Source of the DNA: Bacteroidota bacterium
GTDB taxonomy: Bacteria; Bacteroidota; Bacteroidia; JACPRZ01
Assembly (NCBI GenBank): GCA_016193485.1
Contig: JACPRZ010000029.1
Coordinates: forward strand, 1 to 64,000
Direction: 5' to 3'
Length of the DNA: 64,000 nt
The notes under the pieces are model-generated. The model did no database searches, had not been told where the DNA came from, and saw nothing but the letters and a program-made list of their open reading frames with translations. Within the stretch, counting starts at the first letter, position 1. Each line of letters begins with the position of its first letter. Of the stretch, positions 45,366-55,446 are shown in pieces. A program made the position numbers and the translations under genes.

Positions 45366-48300
45366 ATGAAAACAAGCGTTGGTCTCCGTTTACCGTTTGC
45401 AATAAAAATACCACAAAGATACTGCCTGAGTTTTAAGGATACAATATTTCCGGTCTTAATTTTTCTTTTCCTTTTTTCATTTAACCTGATGGCGCAGATA
45501 ACTCCACAATGTTATTGTTGTTGTGGGTTCTGTACCGGTTCTTATATCCTAAATGCTACAGAAAATGCTTACTCTTATCCTGCCAATACACAGGTAAATA
45601 CTCTTTCACCCTGCACTCAATATAAACTTACATACGTTCTCCAGAATAATATTCCTTGCGGAACCACACCGGTTCCTGCTGTTACTGATTATATTACAAT
45701 TCATCTTCCTAATGGTATTGTAATGATAAATTTTATTTCTAGTTCTCCTGCTGTTGGTCTTATGTCTGCATTGCCAACCGCAAACCCGGTTTTTTTTGTC
45801 CCTTATTGGTATAATAACACATTTCTTTACTTGAACATTTTAGTAGAGACACCCCCCTGCGAATCCATCCCGACTCCAAGTACGGTTACTACAATAAACG
45901 GCAACATGGCGTTATATACGCCAATTTCAGTTACTAATACGCTTACCATCGCGCCTGCTAACTTATCAGTGCTCAATCTTACCGGCACCGGTGGTTCACT
46001 TTTACTTAATACCGGGGATGTAACTGAATTGGTATTTAAAATACAGAATGTGAGCAATAATGGAAGCAATATCAATAACATTGAGGTTACTTTTACCCCT
46101 GACCCTACCACCGAAGTACTGGGTTATTATGTGACGACTTCTGTACCCGCTCAAATACCGGTTTATAATAATTATACCTATCAATCGCATCTGAATACAA
46201 CGGTTACCCCCTTCACATGCACAACCCCTCCCTGCACACTCTTTTTTGGTCAAAGTACATTCAATACTTTTTTCGGTAGTTCCGTTTTCCCGGACTTTGC
46301 ATTTTTTTATCTTCATATAAAAATTAAAATTCCATGGAATGTTTCCTCATCAACCCAGTTATGTAATACAGGTAGTTCTTCCGGGAATTATGATTTTTCA
46401 TGGAACTGCGGTTCCATTACTTGTGGCACGATACCACAACCTACGAGTATAAATATATTGACTGATTCACCATCCCTGACCGCTACTGCGATTACGGATC
46501 CTCTGATTTACAATAGCGCAACTTTCTGTCCGGGTGGCAATAACATATCTTCTGTGGCATTTCTCTATACAAATAATGTTGGACCCAGTACTACTTTACC
46601 TTACGGCCGCGCTAAAGCGACAGATATACAGTTATATTTATATACTACCAGTTCATTTGGAACTTTAGATGTAACATCTTTTAATATTTCATATAATGGA
46701 AACTCATTACCTATACCTTTATCCATTATTACCTCTACCCCTCAGACATCCTATAATGTTTATACCATAAATTTTGCCGGGGCAGTTGGCCCAGATTACG
46801 GTACACTTACAACTGGCCCAGGATTAGTTGTATCTACTTATGGATGGGACCCGCTCAATGGAATGGGAAATACTCTTGCCGATTTGGACGGAGACGGTTA
46901 TGTGGATGACCTGAATGAAGGCGGCAGTTTTACAATTACTGCAGATTTTATTTACAATACCGTTACATGTCCTGATTTTAAACAATGCGGAGGCGCAAGC
47001 GGTTATTTACCTGCCATATATTCAAAATATAATGACCAGTGCTTTTCATTCGAATGCCCCGTTTCCGGGGGGTGTTACCTGGCATGCCCATTTCAAACTA
47101 ATTGTGCTGATGCTTATTATTTGTACGCTGCTTCCGGTGGCACAGGTATAATAAAAGTAATCGAGCCGAATCCACCGGGGCCTACCGATATTAATGAGGG
47201 TATTAATGGAGGTAATTTTACCGTCCGGGTTTGCCCCGGTTATTATACTGAACAATGGACACCAACAGGATTTGACTTTGAATGTCCAAACGGGTATCAT
47301 CAAATAAAAGTATCATTGCCAGCCGGATATCACTTGCAACAAAATGTTACTGCATTGGCTGATGTTGCTGCCTGGCCGCCTTGTGGTGGATCGTCTGGTT
47401 TCATAACTCCTGCGGTTGAAGAAGTATGCCCTCAACCTCCATACACTGATCCCGGTTATCTGTTGATTAAATTTGGAAAATTACCTAAGAACCCCTGCAA
47501 TGTAAATGAGTTTACATATCAAATAGGGTGCATTACCCTCCCTCTTACGCTTGATTGCGATAATTCTGATTATTGTACATCTGCACCTCCTGCAGATCCG
47601 GCTGGTAATGTTGCCGATATTGTAAGTTATTCCCTGCAATATATATGCGATGACCAGAATTGTCCGGATTGCGTTTCAGGTATTGAATGTAACAGCACTT
47701 CCATTGTACATCATTGTACCGGTTTGTGCGCATCCTATTTCGGCACGGATGACTTTGGAGAATTTTACTTTGAACGGAAGACATTAGGATTCACAAACCC
47801 ATCTGATATTCTTCCTTCACCAGGTTTTTATGACAATTGCAGCAATTTACCTAACTCCACGGGATTAAACAACTCTGTCATTGACCTGAAATCTGCTTAC
47901 CATGGCGATGTTATTGAAATGAAAGCCACCGGAAGTTTCTCCGGTAACGCTTTTGCAACTACCCATACAGCGGCAGATTACGATGAAATCTTTCTTAAAG
48001 TCACCTATGAAAATCCCGGTTCAGTTTCTTCAGATTTTGATTTAGACGATTTACAAGGGACCATTACTATATCAGATGGAACCAATTCTCTTATTCTATA
48101 TTCTTCAACTCCGGGGGATATTAGTTATTCTTCAACTGTAACAGGTAACCAGGTTGAGATGAATTTCGAAATGTCAATGACGGAATTGAATGCTTTTATT
48201 ATAGACGCATATACTACCTATACTTTTGACGCAGACCTGTTCCTGATTTTAGATAAAAGAAATAATAGCTTATCTCCCGGTTTCTATCCGATAACTCCAA

Positions 48301-51300
48301 GAGCAGAGTTTATGGGGACGAGAAAAAACGATGGTACACTTGATCATGATGGATCCGATGATCATTCCTGCGATACATGGGGCACAACTTTTACTTTATT
48401 GGTGCCCCAAGCCGGCTTTAATATTCTTAACAATACCACATGTTGCGGCATTTTTGACGCTGATTTTTATTTTGTCACTCCTGGCGCACATGGACTTGTT
48501 GCTGATGATTTTCCCAATGAATTCAGGCCATATGGCGCTTTGGATGATGACCTTATCATAACCGTGCCGGCAGGATATAATTACATTGGCACAACATTCA
48601 TCATGCAACAACATACTTATGATGCTTCAGACCCTAATGGTTTTGATCCATCTTTTACCGCCTTATCATTACCCGTTACTCCAATAATCTCTATCACTGC
48701 CATCGAAACAACTTTGACCTACTTTAACTCCTGCTGGCCTCTGCTTGATGTTAAACCATATTACCCTAATAATCCGCAATATATTATCAGGGTAAGGACT
48801 GAAGTTACCTGCGATGCCGCTTCAACGGCTATTTTTAACGCTGAAGGTGGTTTTTCAGTGGGAACAAACCAACTGGATCCCAACTACCAATCCTACCAGA
48901 TTCACACTGATTTTAATTACGATTTTCAGGTAACCCACAATGAACCGGAACTGCTCGTTATCCCTCCTGCCGGTAATGTGGACGCTTACAGCAATACAGT
49001 AGTTTTTAATTTTATCTATTGCAATAATGGCTGTGAGGCAAATGCCCCATGGATTGCCTTTGAAAACAGCCAAATCAGCCCGGACAATTCACTCAATTTC
49101 GCCTCAGTGATAAATACCGTAACCGGTGAAACGTTACAGGTTACAACATATAATAGTGACTCATGGTTGGTTGATGTTGGAACCATTGGTGCAGATCAAT
49201 GCCTGCAATTGCAACTTACAGCAACCATTAACGCCAATGGCTGCGTACCGAATGGCAGCGATCCTGAGGATGATTTTATCACTGTCAGATACGGCAATGA
49301 GTGCGATGGAAATCCAATTACCGAACCATCCCTATCAACTTGCCAGGTGGAAACAACTCTTTTCAATTTCAGCAGGTACCCGTCTGATCTGGACTTATCT
49401 TATGCACCGCTCAATCCCTATCCATCAGCGCCTGCCGACCTTTGCGATGGGTTGCTTGTATATAACCTGATTATTGAAAGTACCGAATTGGGAACCGTTA
49501 CGGATCCGACTTTCTCGGTTGATCTTCCTACGGGGATGAGTTTATATAATGTAACATTTTCCTATCCTCCCAACAGCGGTAATACTTATACCCCCGCTTC
49601 CGGGACTTATGATTTTGGGACACCGGATAACCCGGGATGGAATCTCTTTCCTCCTAACCTTTCTTTATATAATGGAGGAAATGGATTGCCCGGAACTAAT
49701 TATGCTTCAAGTGACGAAAATAAGATAGGGGTATCAATCACCCTGCAATCAAGTTGCGGTTATGCTCCTATTGGCGGGCAGGTAATTTTTACGGCAGCGG
49801 ATTTGTCTTCATGCAGCCAACCAATAACACCACAGACCTTGTATGCCACTCCCTGGATAAATGGTTTTAACAATCCGGATGATCTGAATATAACTATACA
49901 GTCACCTGATGGCGTTTATTGTAATAACAGCAGCATAGTAACCGTAACGGTTACCAATACCGGTAATCAGAGTACAAATCATACCAATATTCTTAATGTT
50001 GTTGTTCCGGGCGCTCCTTTGAATGTAATCGGCACGAATCCTTTTCCTGCAACAATACTTCCCGGACTTCTCCCCGGTGCCGGAAATTCAATATCATTCA
50101 CCATTGAATTGGGTGGGCTGAATTATACTGAATACTGCCCTGGTAATTTGGATATTTCAGCAACCATCGGTTATACCGAAATAATTGCATGCTCATCCGC
50201 CACGTGCACCTCCCAGTACACTTCCCCTGTGGTAACCAATACAATATTTGTTTGCTGTGATTGCCTCGCATCACCGGTGTCAGCGGCTATTTCATTGCAA
50301 ACCGCTGTGAGTTGCAATGGCGGCAGCGATGGAACAGCGGCAGTAACAGTTACAGAAAACAAGCCGCCTTATTCCTTCTCATGGAGTGATGGACAGACCG
50401 CTGCCACAGCCACCGGTTTATCTGCGGGAACATACACGGTGACTGTTTTTGATGCTTATGGCTGCTCCCTATCCCTGCTGGTCACCATTATTGAGCCGGC
50501 TCAATTGACGGTTGCAACCACCCAGACAAATATTTTTTGCTATGGCGCAAGCAATGGAGTAGCAACGGCAAATCCGTCAGGAGGAACATCACCTTATACG
50601 TATATTTGGAATGATCCTGCTCCGGCACAATCCACGCAAACCGTAACCGGGTTGAGTGTTGGTACCTGGACAGTTACCGTTACGGATAACAAGGGATGTA
50701 TCGCAATTGCATCTGTTAATATAACCCAGCCGAATCTATTAACGGTTTCAACCTCGCAAACCAATGTAAGTTGCAATGGCGGAAACAATGGTACCGCAAC
50801 CGCAACTCCAGGGGGGGGTACTCCGTCTTACACATATCTCTGGAACGACCCTCCTCCCGCGCAAACCACGCAAACCGCAACCGGGTTGACCGCAGGTACA
50901 TGGTCAGCCACCGTTACCGATAATAAAGGATGTATAACAATTGCCTCTGTAACCATCACCCAGCCAAATGTATTAACGGTTTCAATCTCGCAAACGAATG
51001 TTTCCTGTTTTGGCGGGAACAACGGACAGGCGACAGCAAACCCCGCAGGGGGAACATCACCCTATACGTATATTTGGAACGATCCTGCTCCGGCTCAATC
51101 CACGCAAACCGTAACCGGGTTGAGTGTTGGTACCTGGACAGTTACCGTTACGGATAACAAGGGATGTATCGCAATTGCATCTGTTAATATAACCCAGCCG
51201 AATCTATTAACGGTTTCAAAAACGAATGTTTCCTGTTTTGGCGGAAACAACGGACAGGCGACAGCAAACCCTGCAGGGGGAACATCACCTTATACGTATA

Positions 51301-54300
51301 TTTGGAACGACCCCGCTCCTGCACAATCCACCCAAACCGCAACCGGGTTGACAGCAGGTACATGGACAGTTACCGTTACCGATAATAAAGGATGTATTGT
51401 AACCGCTTCCGTAACCATTACCCAGCCGGGTACAGCCGTAACAATTAATACCATAAATACCGTACCTGCATCCTGTAACGGAAGTTGCGATGGCTCAGCA
51501 ACTGTCATTGGAACGGGTGGAACGCCACCATATTCTTATATATGGGATGGCAATCCAATCACCGCATCTTCAACTTCTACAGGACTGTGTGCGGGAAATC
51601 ATTCGGTTGCTGTATTGGACAATAATAATTGCCTGTCAACCGGTAATTTTACAATTACTCAGCCAACTGCATTAACTGCAACCATCAATGCCACAAATGC
51701 AACCTGCGCTGCCGGGCAGGGCTCTTGTGACGGAACAGCCACGGTGACCGCAACAGGGAGTACCCCCCCTTACAACTATCAATGGAACAACGGTATGACC
51801 GCTTCTTCAATAAGTAATTTATGCGGTGGAAATTACAGTGTTACTATTTCGGATAATAAAGGATGTACAATTGTTAAATCTGTTGTAATCACCGCCCCCG
51901 CTCCGATTATTGTTGCCACCACCATTGTAAATGCAACCTGCTATAACTCATCAAATGGGTCAATGACAATTTGCGCTTCGGGTGGAACCGGCCCATATAC
52001 TTTTTATTTGAATTTAATTACTCAAACCGGAACAAACTGCGCGACTTTTACCGGTTTGCAGGGTAATCAATATTATTCAATAAAGGTCTCTGATGCAGCC
52101 GGTTGTTCTACAACATACCAGACAGTATATGTTGGTCCCGCTCCGTTGCAAATAGGATTTGCCGCAAGCGATATTTCCTGTCTTGCCAATAGCGGGACAA
52201 TAAGCGCTGCGGTTAGCGGTGGCGCCCCCCCTTACACCTATTCATGGAGCAACGCTCAAGCCGGTTCAACGGCAACCGGATTAAGCGCACAGGTATATGG
52301 ATTAACCGTAACCGACCAGAACGGCTGCACGGCAACCAACACCGCTATGGCTATTGATAATGTAAACCCAACGGCTGCCTTTACTTTTAATGCGGATGAG
52401 TTATGCCTGAATAACAGCGTGCAATTTACCGCAACCAACTACAACGGCACGGGCGCTGCATATTACTGGCAATTTGGCGATGGCAATTCATCAAACCTTC
52501 AGAATCCTTTCAACACCTACACCGCACCGGGCTACTACCAGGTAACTTTAACCGTGTGCAATCCTTGCGGTTCGCAAACCATTTCAAAAATAATTTATGT
52601 CATTACGGATTGCTGCGCAAAATATGCGAATATTGTTTATGATGTCATGGATGCGACAATATCATCCTCCGGTAATTTTCCATATACCTTAGTTGGCGGC
52701 ACAGTTACAATAACCGCAGGCACGGTTGTAAATGTGCCAAACGGACAAACCATAGAATTCGGCCCTGCCGGAAAGATAATTGTTGAGAACGGAAATACTA
52801 CAACACCCGGGGGGGTATTGCATTTGATGCCTTATAGTTTATTGACATCCATAACATATTCAACTGCAACGGCATGCTCTGTAATGTGGCAGGGCGTGGA
52901 AGTGTGGGGCGTAACCAATAACATCAGCGATAACAGCGTTGGGCAGGGAAAAATAATAATAGACGGTCAAGCAAGAATAGAAAACGCCCATATTGGTGTT
53001 TTGCTCGGCAAGCCCAACCTGTGTTTCAGGACCAGATTACCGCAATGCGCTACGGGGATATTGCCAGCGCCATGTTTAACAAATGCGCCTTATGACCCGG
53101 CAAAGGGCGGTGGCATCATTTACGCGAGTGGCGCTGTCTTTAACAATAATGGCATTGGAATAAAATTCCTGCCCTATAACAAGCCCAACAGCAGCGAGGT
53201 AATAAGTTGCCTGTTTTTTACAACAGTAAACGGGCAATTACTTGACCCCGGGTACGAAACAGGTAACAGTTACACCTACCCTAACACAAACAACCGGTTG
53301 TACGGTAAAGCCAATTTGTTGAGAAGGACTTATGCCGGAGCATACCTGTGGGGCGTGCGGTGGGATGAAACCAACCCGAATACCTTCGTTGGCACCCTTT
53401 CTACCGGTGGAAATCAATTCACCAGTAACGAGACAGGTATAGAGTTATATAATGCAAATTGCTATGTGGTAAGAGGCAGTAGCTTATTGGGTAATATTTT
53501 TACAAATACCAACAAAGGTATCAGCGCTTATTACTATAATTCTTCTGCATTTTACACTAATGTTATTGAGGATAACCGTTTTTCCAATGATAATCAAAAT
53601 TTAATTACGACAAATATTCCTGTCGGTATCTACATTGAAGGAGGGATGTTTGACGGCATTAAAAGAAACATTTTCAGGAACCTTACTTCCCTTCAAAAGT
53701 TCCACAACGGTATTTACATGCGGAATTCCTCAAACTTTTACATCGCAAATAATAACTTTTTCACCAACTATTTTGGAGTGCTCTCAGTGAAATCTTCCTC
53801 TGCGGGTGGTTTAATTATTTTTGAAAATGACGGCTCGGGAAATCAAACCGGGAATTTCTTTGAACGGTCTTACAGAAGTATCTGGGCAACGGGCAATAAT
53901 TCAAATCTGAAAATACGGTGCAATACAACCGATAATCCTGGCCTTTCGCTTTATGGCCGCAACTGGTACAATGTTGGCTCGCTGGCTCAGCAGGGAAATT
54001 TCTCAACTACCAATTACAGGAAACCGGCTGGAAATCAATTTAATTATTTGTCAGCAACAAATATCAGGAGAGAAATCAAAACCTTTCAACCCTTCTGGTA
54101 TTACAGTCACAGCGCCCCTGCGCAATATATTCCAACAGCCGATGGTCTTGTATATATCAATAGTTCTTCCAAGAATTGTCCATCATTTTTGCAGTGCTGC
54201 ACCGATCCTTGCTCCGGGTCGCCATGCAATCCCTGCTGCCGTACGGCACAGATAAGCATGCTTGAAGAACAGATAGTTCTGCTTAAACAGGAGTACGATT

Positions 54301-55340
54301 CAACGGTTACGGTTTTAGACAAGGGTCAAACCGGGCAACTGATAACCGCCATAAACCACAATAACCCCACCCCACCGGGGCAGTTGAAAAACATGCTGCT
54401 GGCGGCAACTCCCTTATCGGATACGGTATTGTTCGCTTTGATTAACCGTGCAGCGCCAACCCCCCCCGGTATATTCAAGGATATAATGGTTCCAAACTCA
54501 CCGGTATCGGAAGAAATATTGCCATCGCTCCTGTCAAAACTTGCAACCCTGCCGCCTGGCATAGCGCAGCAGATATACGCAGCGCAGGCAAGTGTTGCGT
54601 ACCGTACGCTTACCCTTATAAATAATGAAATTAGATCTGCAAAAGAGGCAAGGCAAAATGAATTAAACCAGGTACTAAGTTATTACATTCAGAACGACTC
54701 GCTGCAAAAGGCAATAACCCTTCTTGAGCAGGAAGATGCCGTGTGGGCTGACCAGATTTTGCTTGCTACCTACATTGCCGATAGCAATCTTGTTGCAGCG
54801 CAGACAAAACTTTCGGAGATGAGCGCAAACAACGCGGAAGAGCAGGCATACCTTGACATACAGGGATTGCTGATTGCTCTTGCATTGCAGGGCAAAACAA
54901 TCTTTGACATGGACAGTGCGCAGGAACATACAGTAAGAGAAATCGCCAACATGGCGGAACCGAACCTTGCCATGAGCAATGCGCAAACAATATTGCGGTT
55001 AGTATATAACGAAGAATTTTCAACGGCAATTGATACGCTCCTGCCATCGGCAAAAACAAATCCTTATCTCTATTACGGAAATAATACGCTCGCAAACGAT
55101 TACCTGCTTATTGAGGATTCGGCAGGCGCCACCTTCATACCTTTGCGCTCATTTTCATGCGGCATGTGCATCATTCATTTATTTGACATTACCGGGAAGA
55201 GGGTGGGAAGATATGAGATAAAGGACGACCTTTCACCGTTAACCATATCAGGAAATAATTTCGAAAACGGGATTTACATTTTACAGGTAGAAGCAGACGG
55301 AATTATCCGTGAGACGATGAAAATAGTATTTATTAAATAA
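45366..55340 (+). CDS. Giant surface protein with SprB repeats, PKD, parallel beta-helix and helical tail (3324 residues)
   Basis: A long N-terminal region ends in a signal-peptide-like segment (PVLIFLFLFSFNLMAQ), followed by a cysteine cluster CYCCCGFC. Residues about 45-1635 are beta-rich domains that I do not recognise with confidence, some resembling DUF11 or CARDB folds. Nine SprB repeats follow (about 1638-2330), then a PKD domain (2335-2412; WQFGDGNSSNLQNPF), a right-handed parallel beta-helix region (about 2420-2930; NIFTNTNKGISAYY, GIYIEGG, NGIYMRNSSNFYIANNNF), a Cys-rich linker, a helical region with three PPG-containing repeats (about 2960-3220) and a type A-like tail. The tail has LFDITGKRVGRYEI and GIYILQVEADG, but no YPNP motif. 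Beta-helices often bind or cleave polysaccharides; no catalytic residues were identified. Confidence 0.9.
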   Translation: MKTSVGLRLPFAIKIPQRYCLSFKDTIFPVLIFLFLFSFNLMAQITPQCYCCCGFCTGSYILNATENAYSYPANTQVNTLSPCTQYKLTYVLQNNIPCGTTPVPAVTDYITIHLPNGIVMINFISSSPAVGLMSALPTANPVFFVPYWYNNTFLYLNILVETPPCESIPTPSTVTTINGNMALYTPISVTNTLTIAPANLSVLNLTGTGGSLLLNTGDVTELVFKIQNVSNNGSNINNIEVTFTPDPTTEVLGYYVTTSVPAQIPVYNNYTYQSHLNTTVTPFTCTTPPCTLFFGQSTFNTFFGSSVFPDFAFFYLHIKIKIPWNVSSSTQLCNTGSSSGNYDFSWNCGSITCGTIPQPTSINILTDSPSLTATAITDPLIYNSATFCPGGNNISSVAFLYTNNVGPSTTLPYGRAKATDIQLYLYTTSSFGTLDVTSFNISYNGNSLPIPLSIITSTPQTSYNVYTINFAGAVGPDYGTLTTGPGLVVSTYGWDPLNGMGNTLADLDGDGYVDDLNEGGSFTITADFIYNTVTCPDFKQCGGASGYLPAIYSKYNDQCFSFECPVSGGCYLACPFQTNCADAYYLYAASGGTGIIKVIEPNPPGPTDINEGINGGNFTVRVCPGYYTEQWTPTGFDFECPNGYHQIKVSLPAGYHLQQNVTALADVAAWPPCGGSSGFITPAVEEVCPQPPYTDPGYLLIKFGKLPKNPCNVNEFTYQIGCITLPLTLDCDNSDYCTSAPPADPAGNVADIVSYSLQYICDDQNCPDCVSGIECNSTSIVHHCTGLCASYFGTDDFGEFYFERKTLGFTNPSDILPSPGFYDNCSNLPNSTGLNNSVIDLKSAYHGDVIEMKATGSFSGNAFATTHTAADYDEIFLKVTYENPGSVSSDFDLDDLQGTITISDGTNSLILYSSTPGDISYSSTVTGNQVEMNFEMSMTELNAFIIDAYTTYTFDADLFLILDKRNNSLSPGFYPITPRAEFMGTRKNDGTLDHDGSDDHSCDTWGTTFTLLVPQAGFNILNNTTCCGIFDADFYFVTPGAHGLVADDFPNEFRPYGALDDDLIITVPAGYNYIGTTFIMQQHTYDASDPNGFDPSFTALSLPVTPIISITAIETTLTYFNSCWPLLDVKPYYPNNPQYIIRVRTEVTCDAASTAIFNAEGGFSVGTNQLDPNYQSYQIHTDFNYDFQVTHNEPELLVIPPAGNVDAYSNTVVFNFIYCNNGCEANAPWIAFENSQISPDNSLNFASVINTVTGETLQVTTYNSDSWLVDVGTIGADQCLQLQLTATINANGCVPNGSDPEDDFITVRYGNECDGNPITEPSLSTCQVETTLFNFSRYPSDLDLSYAPLNPYPSAPADLCDGLLVYNLIIESTELGTVTDPTFSVDLPTGMSLYNVTFSYPPNSGNTYTPASGTYDFGTPDNPGWNLFPPNLSLYNGGNGLPGTNYASSDENKIGVSITLQSSCGYAPIGGQVIFTAADLSSCSQPITPQTLYATPWINGFNNPDDLNITIQSPDGVYCNNSSIVTVTVTNTGNQSTNHTNILNVVVPGAPLNVIGTNPFPATILPGLLPGAGNSISFTIELGGLNYTEYCPGNLDISATIGYTEIIACSSATCTSQYTSPVVTNTIFVCCDCLASPVSAAISLQTAVSCNGGSDGTAAVTVTENKPPYSFSWSDGQTAATATGLSAGTYTVTVFDAYGCSLSLLVTIIEPAQLTVATTQTNIFCYGASNGVATANPSGGTSPYTYIWNDPAPAQSTQTVTGLSVGTWTVTVTDNKGCIAIASVNITQPNLLTVSTSQTNVSCNGGNNGTATATPGGGTPSYTYLWNDPPPAQTTQTATGLTAGTWSATVTDNKGCITIASVTITQPNVLTVSISQTNVSCFGGNNGQATANPAGGTSPYTYIWNDPAPAQSTQTVTGLSVGTWTVTVTDNKGCIAIASVNITQPNLLTVSKTNVSCFGGNNGQATANPAGGTSPYTYIWNDPAPAQSTQTATGLTAGTWTVTVTDNKGCIVTASVTITQPGTAVTINTINTVPASCNGSCDGSATVIGTGGTPPYSYIWDGNPITASSTSTGLCAGNHSVAVLDNNNCLSTGNFTITQPTALTATINATNATCAAGQGSCDGTATVTATGSTPPYNYQWNNGMTASSISNLCGGNYSVTISDNKGCTIVKSVVITAPAPIIVATTIVNATCYNSSNGSMTICASGGTGPYTFYLNLITQTGTNCATFTGLQGNQYYSIKVSDAAGCSTTYQTVYVGPAPLQIGFAASDISCLANSGTISAAVSGGAPPYTYSWSNAQAGSTATGLSAQVYGLTVTDQNGCTATNTAMAIDNVNPTAAFTFNADELCLNNSVQFTATNYNGTGAAYYWQFGDGNSSNLQNPFNTYTAPGYYQVTLTVCNPCGSQTISKIIYVITDCCAKYANIVYDVMDATISSSGNFPYTLVGGTVTITAGTVVNVPNGQTIEFGPAGKIIVENGNTTTPGGVLHLMPYSLLTSITYSTATACSVMWQGVEVWGVTNNISDNSVGQGKIIIDGQARIENAHIGVLLGKPNLCFRTRLPQCATGILPAPCLTNAPYDPAKGGGIIYASGAVFNNNGIGIKFLPYNKPNSSEVISCLFFTTVNGQLLDPGYETGNSYTYPNTNNRLYGKANLLRRTYAGAYLWGVRWDETNPNTFVGTLSTGGNQFTSNETGIELYNANCYVVRGSSLLGNIFTNTNKGISAYYYNSSAFYTNVIEDNRFSNDNQNLITTNIPVGIYIEGGMFDGIKRNIFRNLTSLQKFHNGIYMRNSSNFYIANNNFFTNYFGVLSVKSSSAGGLIIFENDGSGNQTGNFFERSYRSIWATGNNSNLKIRCNTTDNPGLSLYGRNWYNVGSLAQQGNFSTTNYRKPAGNQFNYLSATNIRREIKTFQPFWYYSHSAPAQYIPTADGLVYINSSSKNCPSFLQCCTDPCSGSPCNPCCRTAQISMLEEQIVLLKQEYDSTVTVLDKGQTGQLITAINHNNPTPPGQLKNMLLAATPLSDTVLFALINRAAPTPPGIFKDIMVPNSPVSEEILPSLLSKLATLPPGIAQQIYAAQASVAYRTLTLINNEIRSAKEARQNELNQVLSYYIQNDSLQKAITLLEQEDAVWADQILLATYIADSNLVAAQTKLSEMSANNAEEQAYLDIQGLLIALALQGKTIFDMDSAQEHTVREIANMAEPNLAMSNAQTILRLVYNEEFSTAIDTLLPSAKTNPYLYYGNNTLANDYLLIEDSAGATFIPLRSFSCGMCIIHLFDITGKRVGRYEIKDDLSPLTISGNNFENGIYILQVEADGIIRETMKIVFIK
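50290..51430 (+). repeat. Near-identical SprB repeats (468-bp and 228-bp spacing)
   Basis: About 150 bases beginning TATACGTATATTTGGAA recur almost unchanged at 50595 and 51063 (468 bp, two repeats), and a shorter version recurs at 51291 (228 bp). This is much closer than the other SprB repeats in the window and points to recent duplication or gene conversion. Confidence 0.8.
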
Positions 55341-55349
55341 ACTTTACTG

Positions 55350-55432
55350 TTTATCCCACCGGAGTGCGAACTTGTTTTTTTCGTAGTTCGCAGGTTCGTA
55401 CTTAATTCGTAGTTCGGTGTGGTGAATAGTAC
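55350..55432. repeat. Nested palindrome D (degenerate), right arm GGTGAATAGTAC
   Basis: The arm GGTGAATAGTAC (55421-55432) is the same as the right arms of palindromes A and B. The left arm is degenerate (TTTACTGTTTATCCCACC, from about 55344). Inside are CCACCGGAGTGCGAAC and GTTCGGTGTGG arms plus GCGAAC/GTTCGC words. It lies 15 bp upstream of the ATG of the propeller gene. Confidence 0.5.
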
Positions 55433-55446
55433 AAATAAACATTGTC

